From: Methylobacter sp.
Lineage (GTDB): Bacteria > Pseudomonadota > Gammaproteobacteria > Methylococcales > Methylomonadaceae
DNA: 58,678 bases
Assembly (NCBI GenBank): GCA_024636505.1
Contig: JAGXGY010000057.1
Coordinates: forward strand, 1 to 58,678
Direction: 5' to 3'
The notes beneath the pieces are model-generated. The model was not told the origin of the DNA and did no database searches. It worked only from the letters and a program-made list of their open reading frames with translations. Both the position numbers and the translations under genes were made by a program. Of this stretch, positions 28,441 to 36,274 are shown one piece after another (within the stretch, counting starts at the first letter, position 1; each line of letters starts with the position of its first letter).

Positions 28441-29799
28441 TTACGGCTTTGCGAAGCGCTTGCGCAACATGATCAGTACGCTTAATAAAAAAATGCCGAC
28501 CAGCAACTGCCTTACCAGCACCGTCCAATCCATTCCCGCAGTCAGCAACGGTGTAAAGATCGGCTGTTGCTGATAATCCGAAGCCGACACAGCTTGCCTG
28601 CCGATGATTCTACGGACAAAAAACGCCCGCCACCGGTCTTCGAATTGATTAACCGTGTCAATGTATTCGGCATAACGGGGCGCGTCGATACCCGCCAGAC
28701 GGTCAGCCGTCAACACGACGGCCAAGCCTGGCGACAGCGCGGACCAACGCTCCATAAACTCGAAATGCGCTGTCCGAACTTCATCGAAACGATACATCAG
28801 TGGCCGCACCTTGCTATCCAGTTCCAGATTGGCGGGCAGACCGGCAATTTGGCGCGAAGGTTCCGCTACCGGCGCGATATCAGGATGCGCCCGATACCAG
28901 GCCGACAGTAATTCGGCTTGTTGTGACGCCGTTTGCGCCTGAATACGCCGAATATCGACAATCGCTTCGAGCCGGGAGGGCATGGCTTGCTCGCCGTTTG
29001 CCGCCCAGCTTAAACCCGTCGGCAGCGCAAAGGTCGTGACCAGCCATACGCCCAACAAGCCTGCTGCCGCCGCAGCCGATGAAACCGGCAGCAACAAAAA
29101 CAGTCCGGCAATGGCAATCCACAACCCGGCAAACAGCCCGACAAAAACCAGCCAATAACTTGCCGCGTAAACAGTCGCGCCGGAATCCAACATAAACGCA
29201 AGCAGCGATGCCGCGACCACAGGCACCAGCACCATGACCCAGCGCACCGCGAGTGCGGTAAATACCAACCGCCAAGGCCGTGCCATTTGCGCGCAAACCA
29301 AACGCCAGACGCCCCGCTCCCGATCTTCCTGCACCAGGCCGTAACTAACCGCTATTACCGTCAACGGCAGCAATAACGCCAGTACGGTTGCAAAATCAAG
29401 CAAGCCCAGTTCGCGCAGCAACGGATTGAACAGCTGATCGCTGTTACGGCCATCGGTATGACGACTGCGGCTTGAGATCCGCAGCTCTGAACCGAGCAGG
29501 TCGACTTGCCGCACGCTCAAGGCCAAACCGCCCAGCGCCGGAAGGCGCACCGTTGCACTATCGGCCAGTTTGCTGGTATAACCACCTTGGCCGGTACCCG
29601 GCGCATCGTGCATTTCCGCCCGCACCTGCGTGCCTGCGGAGGGGTGTTGCGACGGCACGGCCCTGGCACGAAACTCACTGGCGGCAATTCCCGAACTTAT
29701 TGCGCTAGCCGCTAATAAAATAAAGAATGCGGCAATAACCCACAGATTGACCGGATTGCGGATGAAGCGCCGCCATTCGGCTGGCAACAACGGCATCAT
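28441..29799 (-). CDS. ABC-2/DUF3526-type permease, second subunit
   Basis: About 452 residues from ATG 29799, chosen because it overlaps the previous stop (ATGA) and gives the N-terminus MMPLLPAEWRRFIRNPV. One helix near the N-terminus, a large periplasmic loop (about residues 50-140), then five to six helices (AFLLPLTVIAV, VVAASLLAFML and so on) and a C-terminal helix (VRQLLVGIFLLSVLIML). This is the layout of DUF3526/ABC-2 permeases exporting or remodelling envelope substrates. It is the terminal gene of the ATPase-permease-permease set. Substrate unknown. Confidence 0.85.
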   Translation of the reverse strand: MMPLLPAEWRRFIRNPVNLWVIAAFFILLAASAISSGIAASEFRARAVPSQHPSAGTQVRAEMHDAPGTGQGGYTSKLADSATVRLPALGGLALSVRQVDLLGSELRISSRSRHTDGRNSDQLFNPLLRELGLLDFATVLALLLPLTVIAVSYGLVQEDRERGVWRLVCAQMARPWRLVFTALAVRWVMVLVPVVAASLLAFMLDSGATVYAASYWLVFVGLFAGLWIAIAGLFLLLPVSSAAAAAGLLGVWLVTTFALPTGLSWAANGEQAMPSRLEAIVDIRRIQAQTASQQAELLSAWYRAHPDIAPVAEPSRQIAGLPANLELDSKVRPLMYRFDEVRTAHFEFMERWSALSPGLAVVLTADRLAGIDAPRYAEYIDTVNQFEDRWRAFFVRRIIGRQAVSASDYQQQPIFTPLLTAGMDWTVLVRQLLVGIFLLSVLIMLRKRFAKP

Positions 29800-31208
29800 G
29801 GCTTCAGCCTCTTGGCGGAAAACAGCAACGCTATCAGCGCGGCGACCAGCCAAGCCAGCAATACCAGCAGATCGGCCAGCGCATGCTGCAACGCAAAGCC
29901 CACCGGGGGCGATTGATAACGGAATGCCTTAACGCTGGCCCAGTCGTCATCATGGCCCTGAGCGCCGTGCTCCGTGCCGTGGCTGCGTTCACGATCCCAG
30001 TCATCGGTCAGGCCGATAAAATAATGCCGGTAATTTTCGGCGGCATCCTCAAAATGGCGCTGATGCGCCAGATCCATGCCCGACAATGTCATCGACACCG
30101 AGCGCATCGCGATGCTCGGGCCGAGCAGCGAGGCGATATGGATAAACCGGCTCTGGCGTTCGAACGTATCACGCAAGCTGTCGAAATGCAGGGCATGAAC
30201 CCGTTCGGAATAACCGTCATTAAAACTGCGTTTGAGCGCGGCATAGCCTACCGGCAAATCTTCAATCCGTGTCACAGCGTACTGTTTTAACAGCTGAACA
30301 TTGAATAACGCCTCCCGCTTTTCATGATCGCCATCGTTATCCAGACCCTGCTGAATATCGTCTTTGATCGCCGCCCAAAACGCCGTCGCAGCGGGTATCG
30401 GCATCCACGCCTCTGCGGCAACGGCGCCCAATCTCGGCGCAATCAGCACACTGCCGGACCAGAAAGCCAACAACGCAAACAAAGCCAGACGGCTGCTGTG
30501 AAAATGGATTGAGGTGGACATAGCCAGGGCCGCAAATACCGCATAATAGATAAAAAAACTGGCGCCCAAAGCCAACAGCCTGAGGCTGTGGTCACCGGTG
30601 AGGTCGAAATTACGAGACAAAATAATCATCGCAAGCCCCATTGCCGGCAGCAACACCAGCAAAAAAGCCAGCAACAAACCGATAAATTTGCCCAGCAACA
30701 GTTGCATAGCCGATACCCCGAGACTGTGCAACATGCGCAAGGTACCTTGCTCACGCTCCAAAGTCACCGCATTAAAAGCCAGCGCAATGACCAGCAGCGG
30801 CAACAATGCAACCAACACAAAACCGGCGTCGGCCTGCCCGAAGCGACTGGCTAATCCCTGGTCAGCCGCCGGACTGAAACGCGCGCCGTTGCGTTTGTGC
30901 GGCTCCAGCCAGAGCGTCTGACCGGTATATTGCCGCAATCCGGGATCTATCGATGCCAGCGGCGAATCCGGCTTAAACACATAAATGCCGAAATGCGCCG
31001 CCGCATGCGGGTTCTTGACGCCTTGGGTATCCCATTGTTGCTTGGCGCTTGCGCCCACGGCCTGTTTTTCCTGCTGCAACTGCTGATGTTCGCTGATGGA
31101 AGCCAGAAAAAAGCCGCTTAATAGCGCGAACACCGAAAAGGCCAACACCAACAACCTTCCGTCCCGCACTACCGCCAACAGCTCCTTGCGGATAATCGCA
31201 ACAATCAC
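29796..31208 (-). CDS. ABC-2/DUF3526-type permease, first subunit
   Basis: 470 residues with the same topology as its neighbour: N-terminal helix (LLVLAFSVFALLSGFFLASIS), a periplasmic loop with GIYVFKPDSPLASIDPG, and a helix group after FNAVTLEREQGTLRMLHSLGV, a cytoplasmic coupling segment conserved in this family. A His/Asp-rich patch near the C-terminus (RSHGTEHGAQGHDDD) may bind metal. Overlaps the ATPase gene and the second permease by 4 nt each. Two similar half-permeases imply a heterodimeric channel. Confidence 0.85.
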   Translation of the reverse strand: MIVAIIRKELLAVVRDGRLLVLAFSVFALLSGFFLASISEHQQLQQEKQAVGASAKQQWDTQGVKNPHAAAHFGIYVFKPDSPLASIDPGLRQYTGQTLWLEPHKRNGARFSPAADQGLASRFGQADAGFVLVALLPLLVIALAFNAVTLEREQGTLRMLHSLGVSAMQLLLGKFIGLLLAFLLVLLPAMGLAMIILSRNFDLTGDHSLRLLALGASFFIYYAVFAALAMSTSIHFHSSRLALFALLAFWSGSVLIAPRLGAVAAEAWMPIPAATAFWAAIKDDIQQGLDNDGDHEKREALFNVQLLKQYAVTRIEDLPVGYAALKRSFNDGYSERVHALHFDSLRDTFERQSRFIHIASLLGPSIAMRSVSMTLSGMDLAHQRHFEDAAENYRHYFIGLTDDWDRERSHGTEHGAQGHDDDWASVKAFRYQSPPVGFALQHALADLLVLLAWLVAALIALLFSAKRLKP

Positions 31209-31930
31209 AGCAAGCCCCGCGCGTGCGCCAGATATTTGTGTTCCAACTCATCGTGCGCCACGGTGTGCGCATCGAACTCTTCAACCAGACGACCGGCTTT
31301 CATGATGCCGATACGGTCGGCAACCTGCTTGGCATTAAACAGATCATGAGTCGCCATCAGCACCGCCATGCCCAGATCGGCGGCCGCCCGTATGCGCCGG
31401 GCAAAATCATTGGCGGCGCTGGGATCGAGCCCGGAGGTCGGCTCATCCAGCAACATGACTTTCGCCTGTTTTGCCGAGGCGATAGCCAGACCGACTTTCT
31501 GGCGCATCCCCTTTGAATATGTCGAAACGCGCCGGTCATGAGCATCGCTTTGCAAGCCGGTGTTCGCCAGCAAATCGTGCGCGTGTTGGCGGGATAGGCG
31601 GATATCAGCCAGCGTACAGAAAAAACTCAGATTTTCCACGCCGCTCAGGTATTCATACAGCGCCACATTTTCCGGCAGATAGGCCAGCTTGGCGCGCACC
31701 ACCGCCGGGTTTTGCTCAGGCGATTCGCCATCGATAAAGACATTGCCGGAGGTCGGCCGATTGAAGCCCAAAAAGGTATTAATCGTCGAGGTTTTTCCGG
31801 CGCCATTGCCGCCCAGCAAGGCATAGACGCAACCAGCCGGAACCGATAAATCGAGCCCATCGATTGCGCGATGGTTTTTATACTTGACCACCAGTTGTCT
31901 GGCTTCAAGCAGGGGTTTGTTTGGCGACAT
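31205..31930 (-). CDS. ABC transporter ATPase subunit
   Basis: 241 residues. Walker A GGNGAGKTST, Q-loop region, signature YSKGMRQKVGLA, Walker B VMLLDEPTSGLD and H-loop MATHDL are all intact. The CcmA/NatA-like subclass drives ABC-2 permeases. It starts the three-gene ABC operon, overlapping the first permease by 4 nt. It follows the BNR lipoprotein gene by 70 bp, so one transcript from the receptor downward is plausible. Confidence 0.93.
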   Translation of the reverse strand: MSPNKPLLEARQLVVKYKNHRAIDGLDLSVPAGCVYALLGGNGAGKTSTINTFLGFNRPTSGNVFIDGESPEQNPAVVRAKLAYLPENVALYEYLSGVENLSFFCTLADIRLSRQHAHDLLANTGLQSDAHDRRVSTYSKGMRQKVGLAIASAKQAKVMLLDEPTSGLDPSAANDFARRIRAAADLGMAVLMATHDLFNAKQVADRIGIMKAGRLVEEFDAHTVAHDELEHKYLAHARGLL

Positions 31931-32001
31931 AATTAGTTTTTAAATAATGGTAACTATTCAGCGAATGCTAACTATTATCAATAGAACATTTTTGCCTTAC
32001 T

Positions 32002-33273
32002 TCAGCCAACCGTATTGCCCTTCTCATCAATAGGTTTTAATTGATAATCCTGCTGCTGCGTTTTCCAGGAAAGATACAGCTTCTGCCCATCGCTGACCAA
32101 AAACGGCTGATCGCCGGACAGCGCGGTTTGAGCAATCACTTCAGGCTTCGACCAGCTTTTGCCGTCGTCGGCGGATTTGATCAGCCGGATAACATTATGG
32201 GTACCGTCAAACGCCTGCCAAACCACATTGACCCGTGAACCTAAAGCCAGCACATGCGGATGACTTGCGCCTTCTTTGCCGAAATTAACCGGCGTGGAAA
32301 AATGCCGTCCCGAATCGGTCGAGTAGGCATAAAACAGGCCTTGATTGGCCGGAGAACCGCTAAACCAAACGGCGTGATAAATGCCGGAATCGGCAATCGA
32401 AAGGGCGGGACCGTGATGCGGACAGGCATCGATTTTCCAGTTATCTTCAGCTAATCGGTGAGTATCGCCGGGAGTATTCCAGTCGTTAAATTTAACCAGG
32501 CCATGATCGCGCATGCCGCCCTCGAACACATGCCGCCAGGTGATGACCGGCGTATTGTCAGGCGCTATCGCAGTATCCAATCGGCAGCACTGGCAGGTAT
32601 GGGCGGCGATTCTTTTATTCGGGTAAAAGTGTTGGCCGCCATCGTTCGACCAGCTGTAATACAAGGACGAACCCTCAAATTTTTGGCCGGCTTTTTTTGC
32701 GGCTTCAACGTCGCGTGCATCCAGCCAGGCAATAAATATTTCGCCGTTTTTGCCAACCGCCATGCTGTCGAAGCGATGGCTGATGATATCCAAATTATCG
32801 TTGACGGTAACCGGAACGGAAAAATGCCGGCCGCCGTCAGTTGACCGACTAAAGCGGATATGACCGCTATGACGCCCTTCCAGCTTCAGCGTCCAGCTTA
32901 AATACATATTGCCTTTCGTATCCAGCTTTATTTTCGGGCGATATTCGCCTTTGGCCTCCACTTTTTCGCCGACGGTATTGACGACAACCGGGGTTGAAAA
33001 TGTCAGGCCTTTATCGGCGGATGATTGCACATAAATATGGTTATTATTTACCCAGGCAATCCATAACACGCCTTTGCCGTCAAACGCGGCGCTTATCGTT
33101 TCAGCGCATTGGTTTGAAGGCAACGCTTTGGCATCGGCGCAAGCGCCTTTTGCCTCTGCAGAATGAGAACCAGCATGCTGCTTGTCAGCACCTGCCGATT
33201 TTATCGGCGCTTCATGTGCACAGCCGGAGACTGCCAGCGTTGCAAGCAATAGCAAAGAGATAAGAATTTTCAT
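32002..33273 (-). CDS. BNR/sialidase-fold lipoprotein with Cys/His clusters
   Basis: 423 residues. Lipoprotein signal (MKILISLLLLATLAVSGC, lipobox VSGC). Repeated beta-propeller Asp-box motifs (SADKGLTFS, STDGGRHFS, SNDGGQHFY, STDSGRHFS, SADDGKSWS) place it in the BNR/exo-alpha-sialidase fold class. The catalytic arginine triad of true sialidases is not obvious. Instead there is a CQCC cluster (Cys227, 229, 230) and a CPHHGP motif (Cys284, His286, His287), which suggest metal binding. Placement between a TonB receptor and an ABC exporter supports an envelope metal-handling role. Annotation as sialidase is probably wrong. Confidence 0.75.
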   Translation of the reverse strand: MKILISLLLLATLAVSGCAHEAPIKSAGADKQHAGSHSAEAKGACADAKALPSNQCAETISAAFDGKGVLWIAWVNNNHIYVQSSADKGLTFSTPVVVNTVGEKVEAKGEYRPKIKLDTKGNMYLSWTLKLEGRHSGHIRFSRSTDGGRHFSVPVTVNDNLDIISHRFDSMAVGKNGEIFIAWLDARDVEAAKKAGQKFEGSSLYYSWSNDGGQHFYPNKRIAAHTCQCCRLDTAIAPDNTPVITWRHVFEGGMRDHGLVKFNDWNTPGDTHRLAEDNWKIDACPHHGPALSIADSGIYHAVWFSGSPANQGLFYAYSTDSGRHFSTPVNFGKEGASHPHVLALGSRVNVVWQAFDGTHNVIRLIKSADDGKSWSKPEVIAQTALSGDQPFLVSDGQKLYLSWKTQQQDYQLKPIDEKGNTVG

Positions 33274-33416
33274 AGATAATGTTGATTTAAAGAATTAAGA
33301 ATGATTTTACCGCATTCAACAGATAAGAAATGCCGCTCTGCTCCAAAGCAATAAGGAAACATTCCGTTGGAATGAAACCAACGATTGGAGAAGGATGCAA
33401 CAGCCCTTCCCCATCC

Positions 33417-33452
33417 GCGCCCGGCAACATCGCTTCGTTTGTTGCCGGGCGC
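33417..33452 (+). terminator. Perfect 13-bp GC hairpin between receptor and lipoprotein genes
   Basis: GCGCCCGGCAACA pairs exactly with TGTTGCCGGGCGC (33417-33429 with 33440-33452). A short T-run (TCTTTT) follows on the plus strand, yet both flanking genes are on the minus strand, where no T-run follows. It could be an attenuating or RNA-stabilising structure inside the operon, or a REP-like element. Confidence 0.45.
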
Positions 33453-33498
33453 TCTTTTCGACCTAAAAGCCGGGGTTTAAACCGGCAAGGAAGATTGA

Positions 33499-35814
33499 TT
33501 AAATATCCAAAGAGATATTGGCAAAATAGGTTCTTTGCGGGTAAGGGTGAAAGTCGTAATAATCCTCATCCAATATATTGTCCACGCCGACTGAAAACTT
33601 GGCTTTCATATCATGACCGACATCCATTGTATAAGCCGTTTTAAAATTGGCCAAGACGTATTCGTCCGATGCGCCGTAGACATGCCCCACTGTATCGCTA
33701 TTATCATCATTGGCAAACTGTTTACCACGATAATCCAGTGCTGCGATAGCATCCCAGTTTTTAGTGACATGATAAGTCGCCGTTCCATGAGCGCGCCACT
33801 GAGGAATTCTCGGCCACTCTTTTCCCGCCATTAGCGGGTTATTTGAATCCTGTTTAATCTCCTTGTTTAACCAAGTTCCATTCAAGGATAAGCCTACAGG
33901 AAGATCAAAAATATTGTCCTGAACATAGGCTATTTCCATGCCTACCGTTTCCGTTTCATCAATGCTGCGGGTTCTATTACTGATTGCTCCGGTATTCAAC
34001 AGTGTTTGGGTGCGTAAAATTTCGTTGTTGATCTGATTATAAAAAAAAGTAATGCTGGCATAACCGTCGCCTATCCCATGTTGGATTTTAAGATCCTGAA
34101 AATAGCCCATTTCAGGCCCAAGGTTCGGATCAGAAATATTCACCGAGTTTCTATTTGTTGAACTTTCAAACAATTCTTCAGCTACCGGAAAACGATAAGC
34201 TTTGCTAAAAGAGTATCTGATATTGAGCTCTTCTGTCGGTGCAAAGGCAACAGAGGCTTTAGGCGAAACCCTGGATGCGTCTCTATCCGGCATACCGACA
34301 TTGGCGACACGCCCTCTCATAGACGACCAGTGATCATAGCGAAACCCCGCCAGAATGTTCCATTGGTCGGTAATATCCCAATCCGATTGCATAAAAGCAC
34401 TGTGGGTTTGCGTCGATCCGCCATTGCTATTCCTGGCTACGAATACCTCTCTGGATTCGGCGGCAACATTACTTGAATTATAGGTGTTCAGGTCAAGGAA
34501 AGAATGATTGAACTGGTATCCCGACATAAAGCCCAGATCATCCCTGCCCATAAAATTTTGGGTTGCCAGTTTTAGACTGTAATCGGCCCACCAGACATCG
34601 GTATCTATAATTTGACCTGACTTATTGGTGCTATAGGTCGGGTTATTGATGCTGACATTATTATTAGCAGTCACGTCTTTAAATGCGTCGAATAAGCTGG
34701 CGGTCGTATCAATACTCCAGTTATCCGTCACTTTACCCGATAAATTTAACGCATAGGCCAGAGTCTGCCTTTCGTTTTCGCTGCCGCCCAGGGTTGGGCT
34801 ACCAAAAGAGACCGGATTGACGTTAAACTCATTGCCATCTTGACTGGCCATACCGCCCCATAGGGTATTGCCGCCAGCATCTTTCATATAACTGCGCGAT
34901 TGGCTACTGCGCGTTGAATCCTCATAGGCAATAGTAAACATCGCTCTTAAATCATCGTTAAAATCATAACCGACTTTAAATTCATACAGATCTGTGATGT
35001 TGATATTGAGTCCTAAGTCACCGGATATAACACTTGGCGCACCAGTAACAGTACGCGTATTCGTAGCACCGGTCGCCGGCGTCAGCGGATTACCGCTAGT
35101 CCCGGCCAGCTGGGGATTGTCTGTGTTCGAGAACGATTGTGCCTGCCCTTCATTTTCCAGATGATTAAAAAAGCCATAAATTCTGAATTTATCATAACGG
35201 TTACCGGCCGAGATAAATTCTTTATGGCCGGTCAGCACTTCATCTTGCCCAAAGCGGTGAGAGTCCTGAATGATGCCGGTAACATCCATATGCATTTCAA
35301 ATTTTTCCGGCAACTTGGTTTTCAGATCAAAAGTACCGCCAAAACTGCCTTTATGCTCGGCAGAATAAGGCCCATAAAATACGGTCGCGGTATCAATCGC
35401 ATTGGGAGCGATTAACGACCACTTGGGCGCGCCATTCCATTTAGTTTGAACAGGGTTATGCAACGGTATGCCATCGACAAACAGATTAAAGTGATTAGTC
35501 TGAAAATTAGTGGAACCTCTAATTGCAGTCACGCCGTTGGTGTCAGCATAAAAACGCCTTCTGACCTGTACACTGGGTGCCATCTTGATCGCATCTGAGG
35601 CATCGATCAGATTGGTTTTATTGATTTCCTTTTCGGTAACCTTAAAGCTAGGTGTGGCCACAGTAGTATTAGGAAAAACTTTATGCGCTGAAGTGATGAC
35701 CATATCCTCACCTTTGTAGGCTTTTGTTTCATCAGTTTTTGCCGGCTCGGCAGCAATCCCGCTGCCTAAATAGCTCGCTCCTAACAAGAATATATATTTT
35801 TTCATCGCATTCAT
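33499..35814 (-). CDS. TonB-dependent outer-membrane receptor, substrate unknown
   Basis: 771 residues. Start ATG 35814 (MNAMKKYIFLLGASYLGSG) or ATG 35805; signal peptide ends around GIAA. Plug domain: DAIKMAPSVQVRRRF, IRGSTNFQTNHFNLFVDGIPL, GPYSAEHKGSFGGTFDLKT. Barrel strands follow, ending FANISLDI with a terminal hydrophobic residue typical of BamA substrates, and the TonB-box-like stretch EDMVITSAHK. No siderophore-specific motif recognised. The ribosome-binding region is a hexamer tandem repeat (35817-35846). Paired operators lie about 150 bp upstream, shared with the copper receptor gene. Confidence 0.9.
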   Translation of the reverse strand: MNAMKKYIFLLGASYLGSGIAAEPAKTDETKAYKGEDMVITSAHKVFPNTTVATPSFKVTEKEINKTNLIDASDAIKMAPSVQVRRRFYADTNGVTAIRGSTNFQTNHFNLFVDGIPLHNPVQTKWNGAPKWSLIAPNAIDTATVFYGPYSAEHKGSFGGTFDLKTKLPEKFEMHMDVTGIIQDSHRFGQDEVLTGHKEFISAGNRYDKFRIYGFFNHLENEGQAQSFSNTDNPQLAGTSGNPLTPATGATNTRTVTGAPSVISGDLGLNINITDLYEFKVGYDFNDDLRAMFTIAYEDSTRSSQSRSYMKDAGGNTLWGGMASQDGNEFNVNPVSFGSPTLGGSENERQTLAYALNLSGKVTDNWSIDTTASLFDAFKDVTANNNVSINNPTYSTNKSGQIIDTDVWWADYSLKLATQNFMGRDDLGFMSGYQFNHSFLDLNTYNSSNVAAESREVFVARNSNGGSTQTHSAFMQSDWDITDQWNILAGFRYDHWSSMRGRVANVGMPDRDASRVSPKASVAFAPTEELNIRYSFSKAYRFPVAEELFESSTNRNSVNISDPNLGPEMGYFQDLKIQHGIGDGYASITFFYNQINNEILRTQTLLNTGAISNRTRSIDETETVGMEIAYVQDNIFDLPVGLSLNGTWLNKEIKQDSNNPLMAGKEWPRIPQWRAHGTATYHVTKNWDAIAALDYRGKQFANDDNSDTVGHVYGASDEYVLANFKTAYTMDVGHDMKAKFSVGVDNILDEDYYDFHPYPQRTYFANISLDI

Positions 35815-35816
35815 TT

Positions 35817-35846
35817 TTATAGTTATAGTTATAGTTATAGTTATAG
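35817..35846 (-). repeat. Tandem hexamer repeat (5 copies) at the receptor start codon
   Basis: TTATAG on the plus strand (CTATAA on the coding strand) five times, ending 2 bases before ATG 35814. It occupies the position of the Shine-Dalgarno and leaves no purine-rich site. Copy-number changes would move the spacing in 6-bp steps. Confidence 0.8.
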
Positions 35847-35945
35847 ACAGACAAAAAATTAAAGCATATTTTGTGCCAAAATTGCCAATACTGGCAATTA
35901 ACGGGGATGCGGATTTTAATCGAGGGCGGCTTTTAAGAAAACTGC

Positions 35946-35986
35946 GTCATATGACCTGCTTTCAAGTGCGTTAAATAACACAGTTT
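35946..35986 (-). promoter_or_regulatory. Paired palindromic operator upstream of the TonB receptor
   Basis: GTCATATGAC (35946-35955, perfect palindrome) and, 7 bases on, a 24-bp site (35963-35986) whose right half ATAACACAGTTT is identical to that at 38805-38816 while its left half is degenerate. The site lies about 149 bp before the start, matching the 158 bp at the copper receptor. The remainder of 36000-36272 holds only an 8-bp inverted repeat (GCCTGAGC 36173-36180 with GCTCAGGC 36201-36208), perhaps a weak terminator. Confidence 0.6.
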
Positions 35987-36274
35987 AATAACGGGCAGCC
36001 GTCATTGTGTTTTCAGTCGGGCTGTTTTTCGGCTATGACCGAATCGTTAAAATGCAGGCAATCGGGATAAAAATGCTGTAGAGATACATTTTCTTATAAT
36101 GGAACAAATGACACAGGTTTAATCCTTTTATTTTTCTGGAGCTTGAATCGCCGCTCCCAGGGTTTTTACGAAGCCTGAGCAAAGCGGTTCTATCCGTTCA
36201 GCTCAGGCAAAACAAGATGATTGCCGCGCCGGATAAGCTCTGTTCCCGCGCGGCAAAAAGCAGACCGGAGCCGA

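Noticed and set aside
33345..33470. Cobalamin-riboswitch-like stretch near the TonB receptor
   Set aside because: GGAAAC and GCAACAGCCC pieces are present but lack the core B12-box order and lie downstream of the receptor on its strand.
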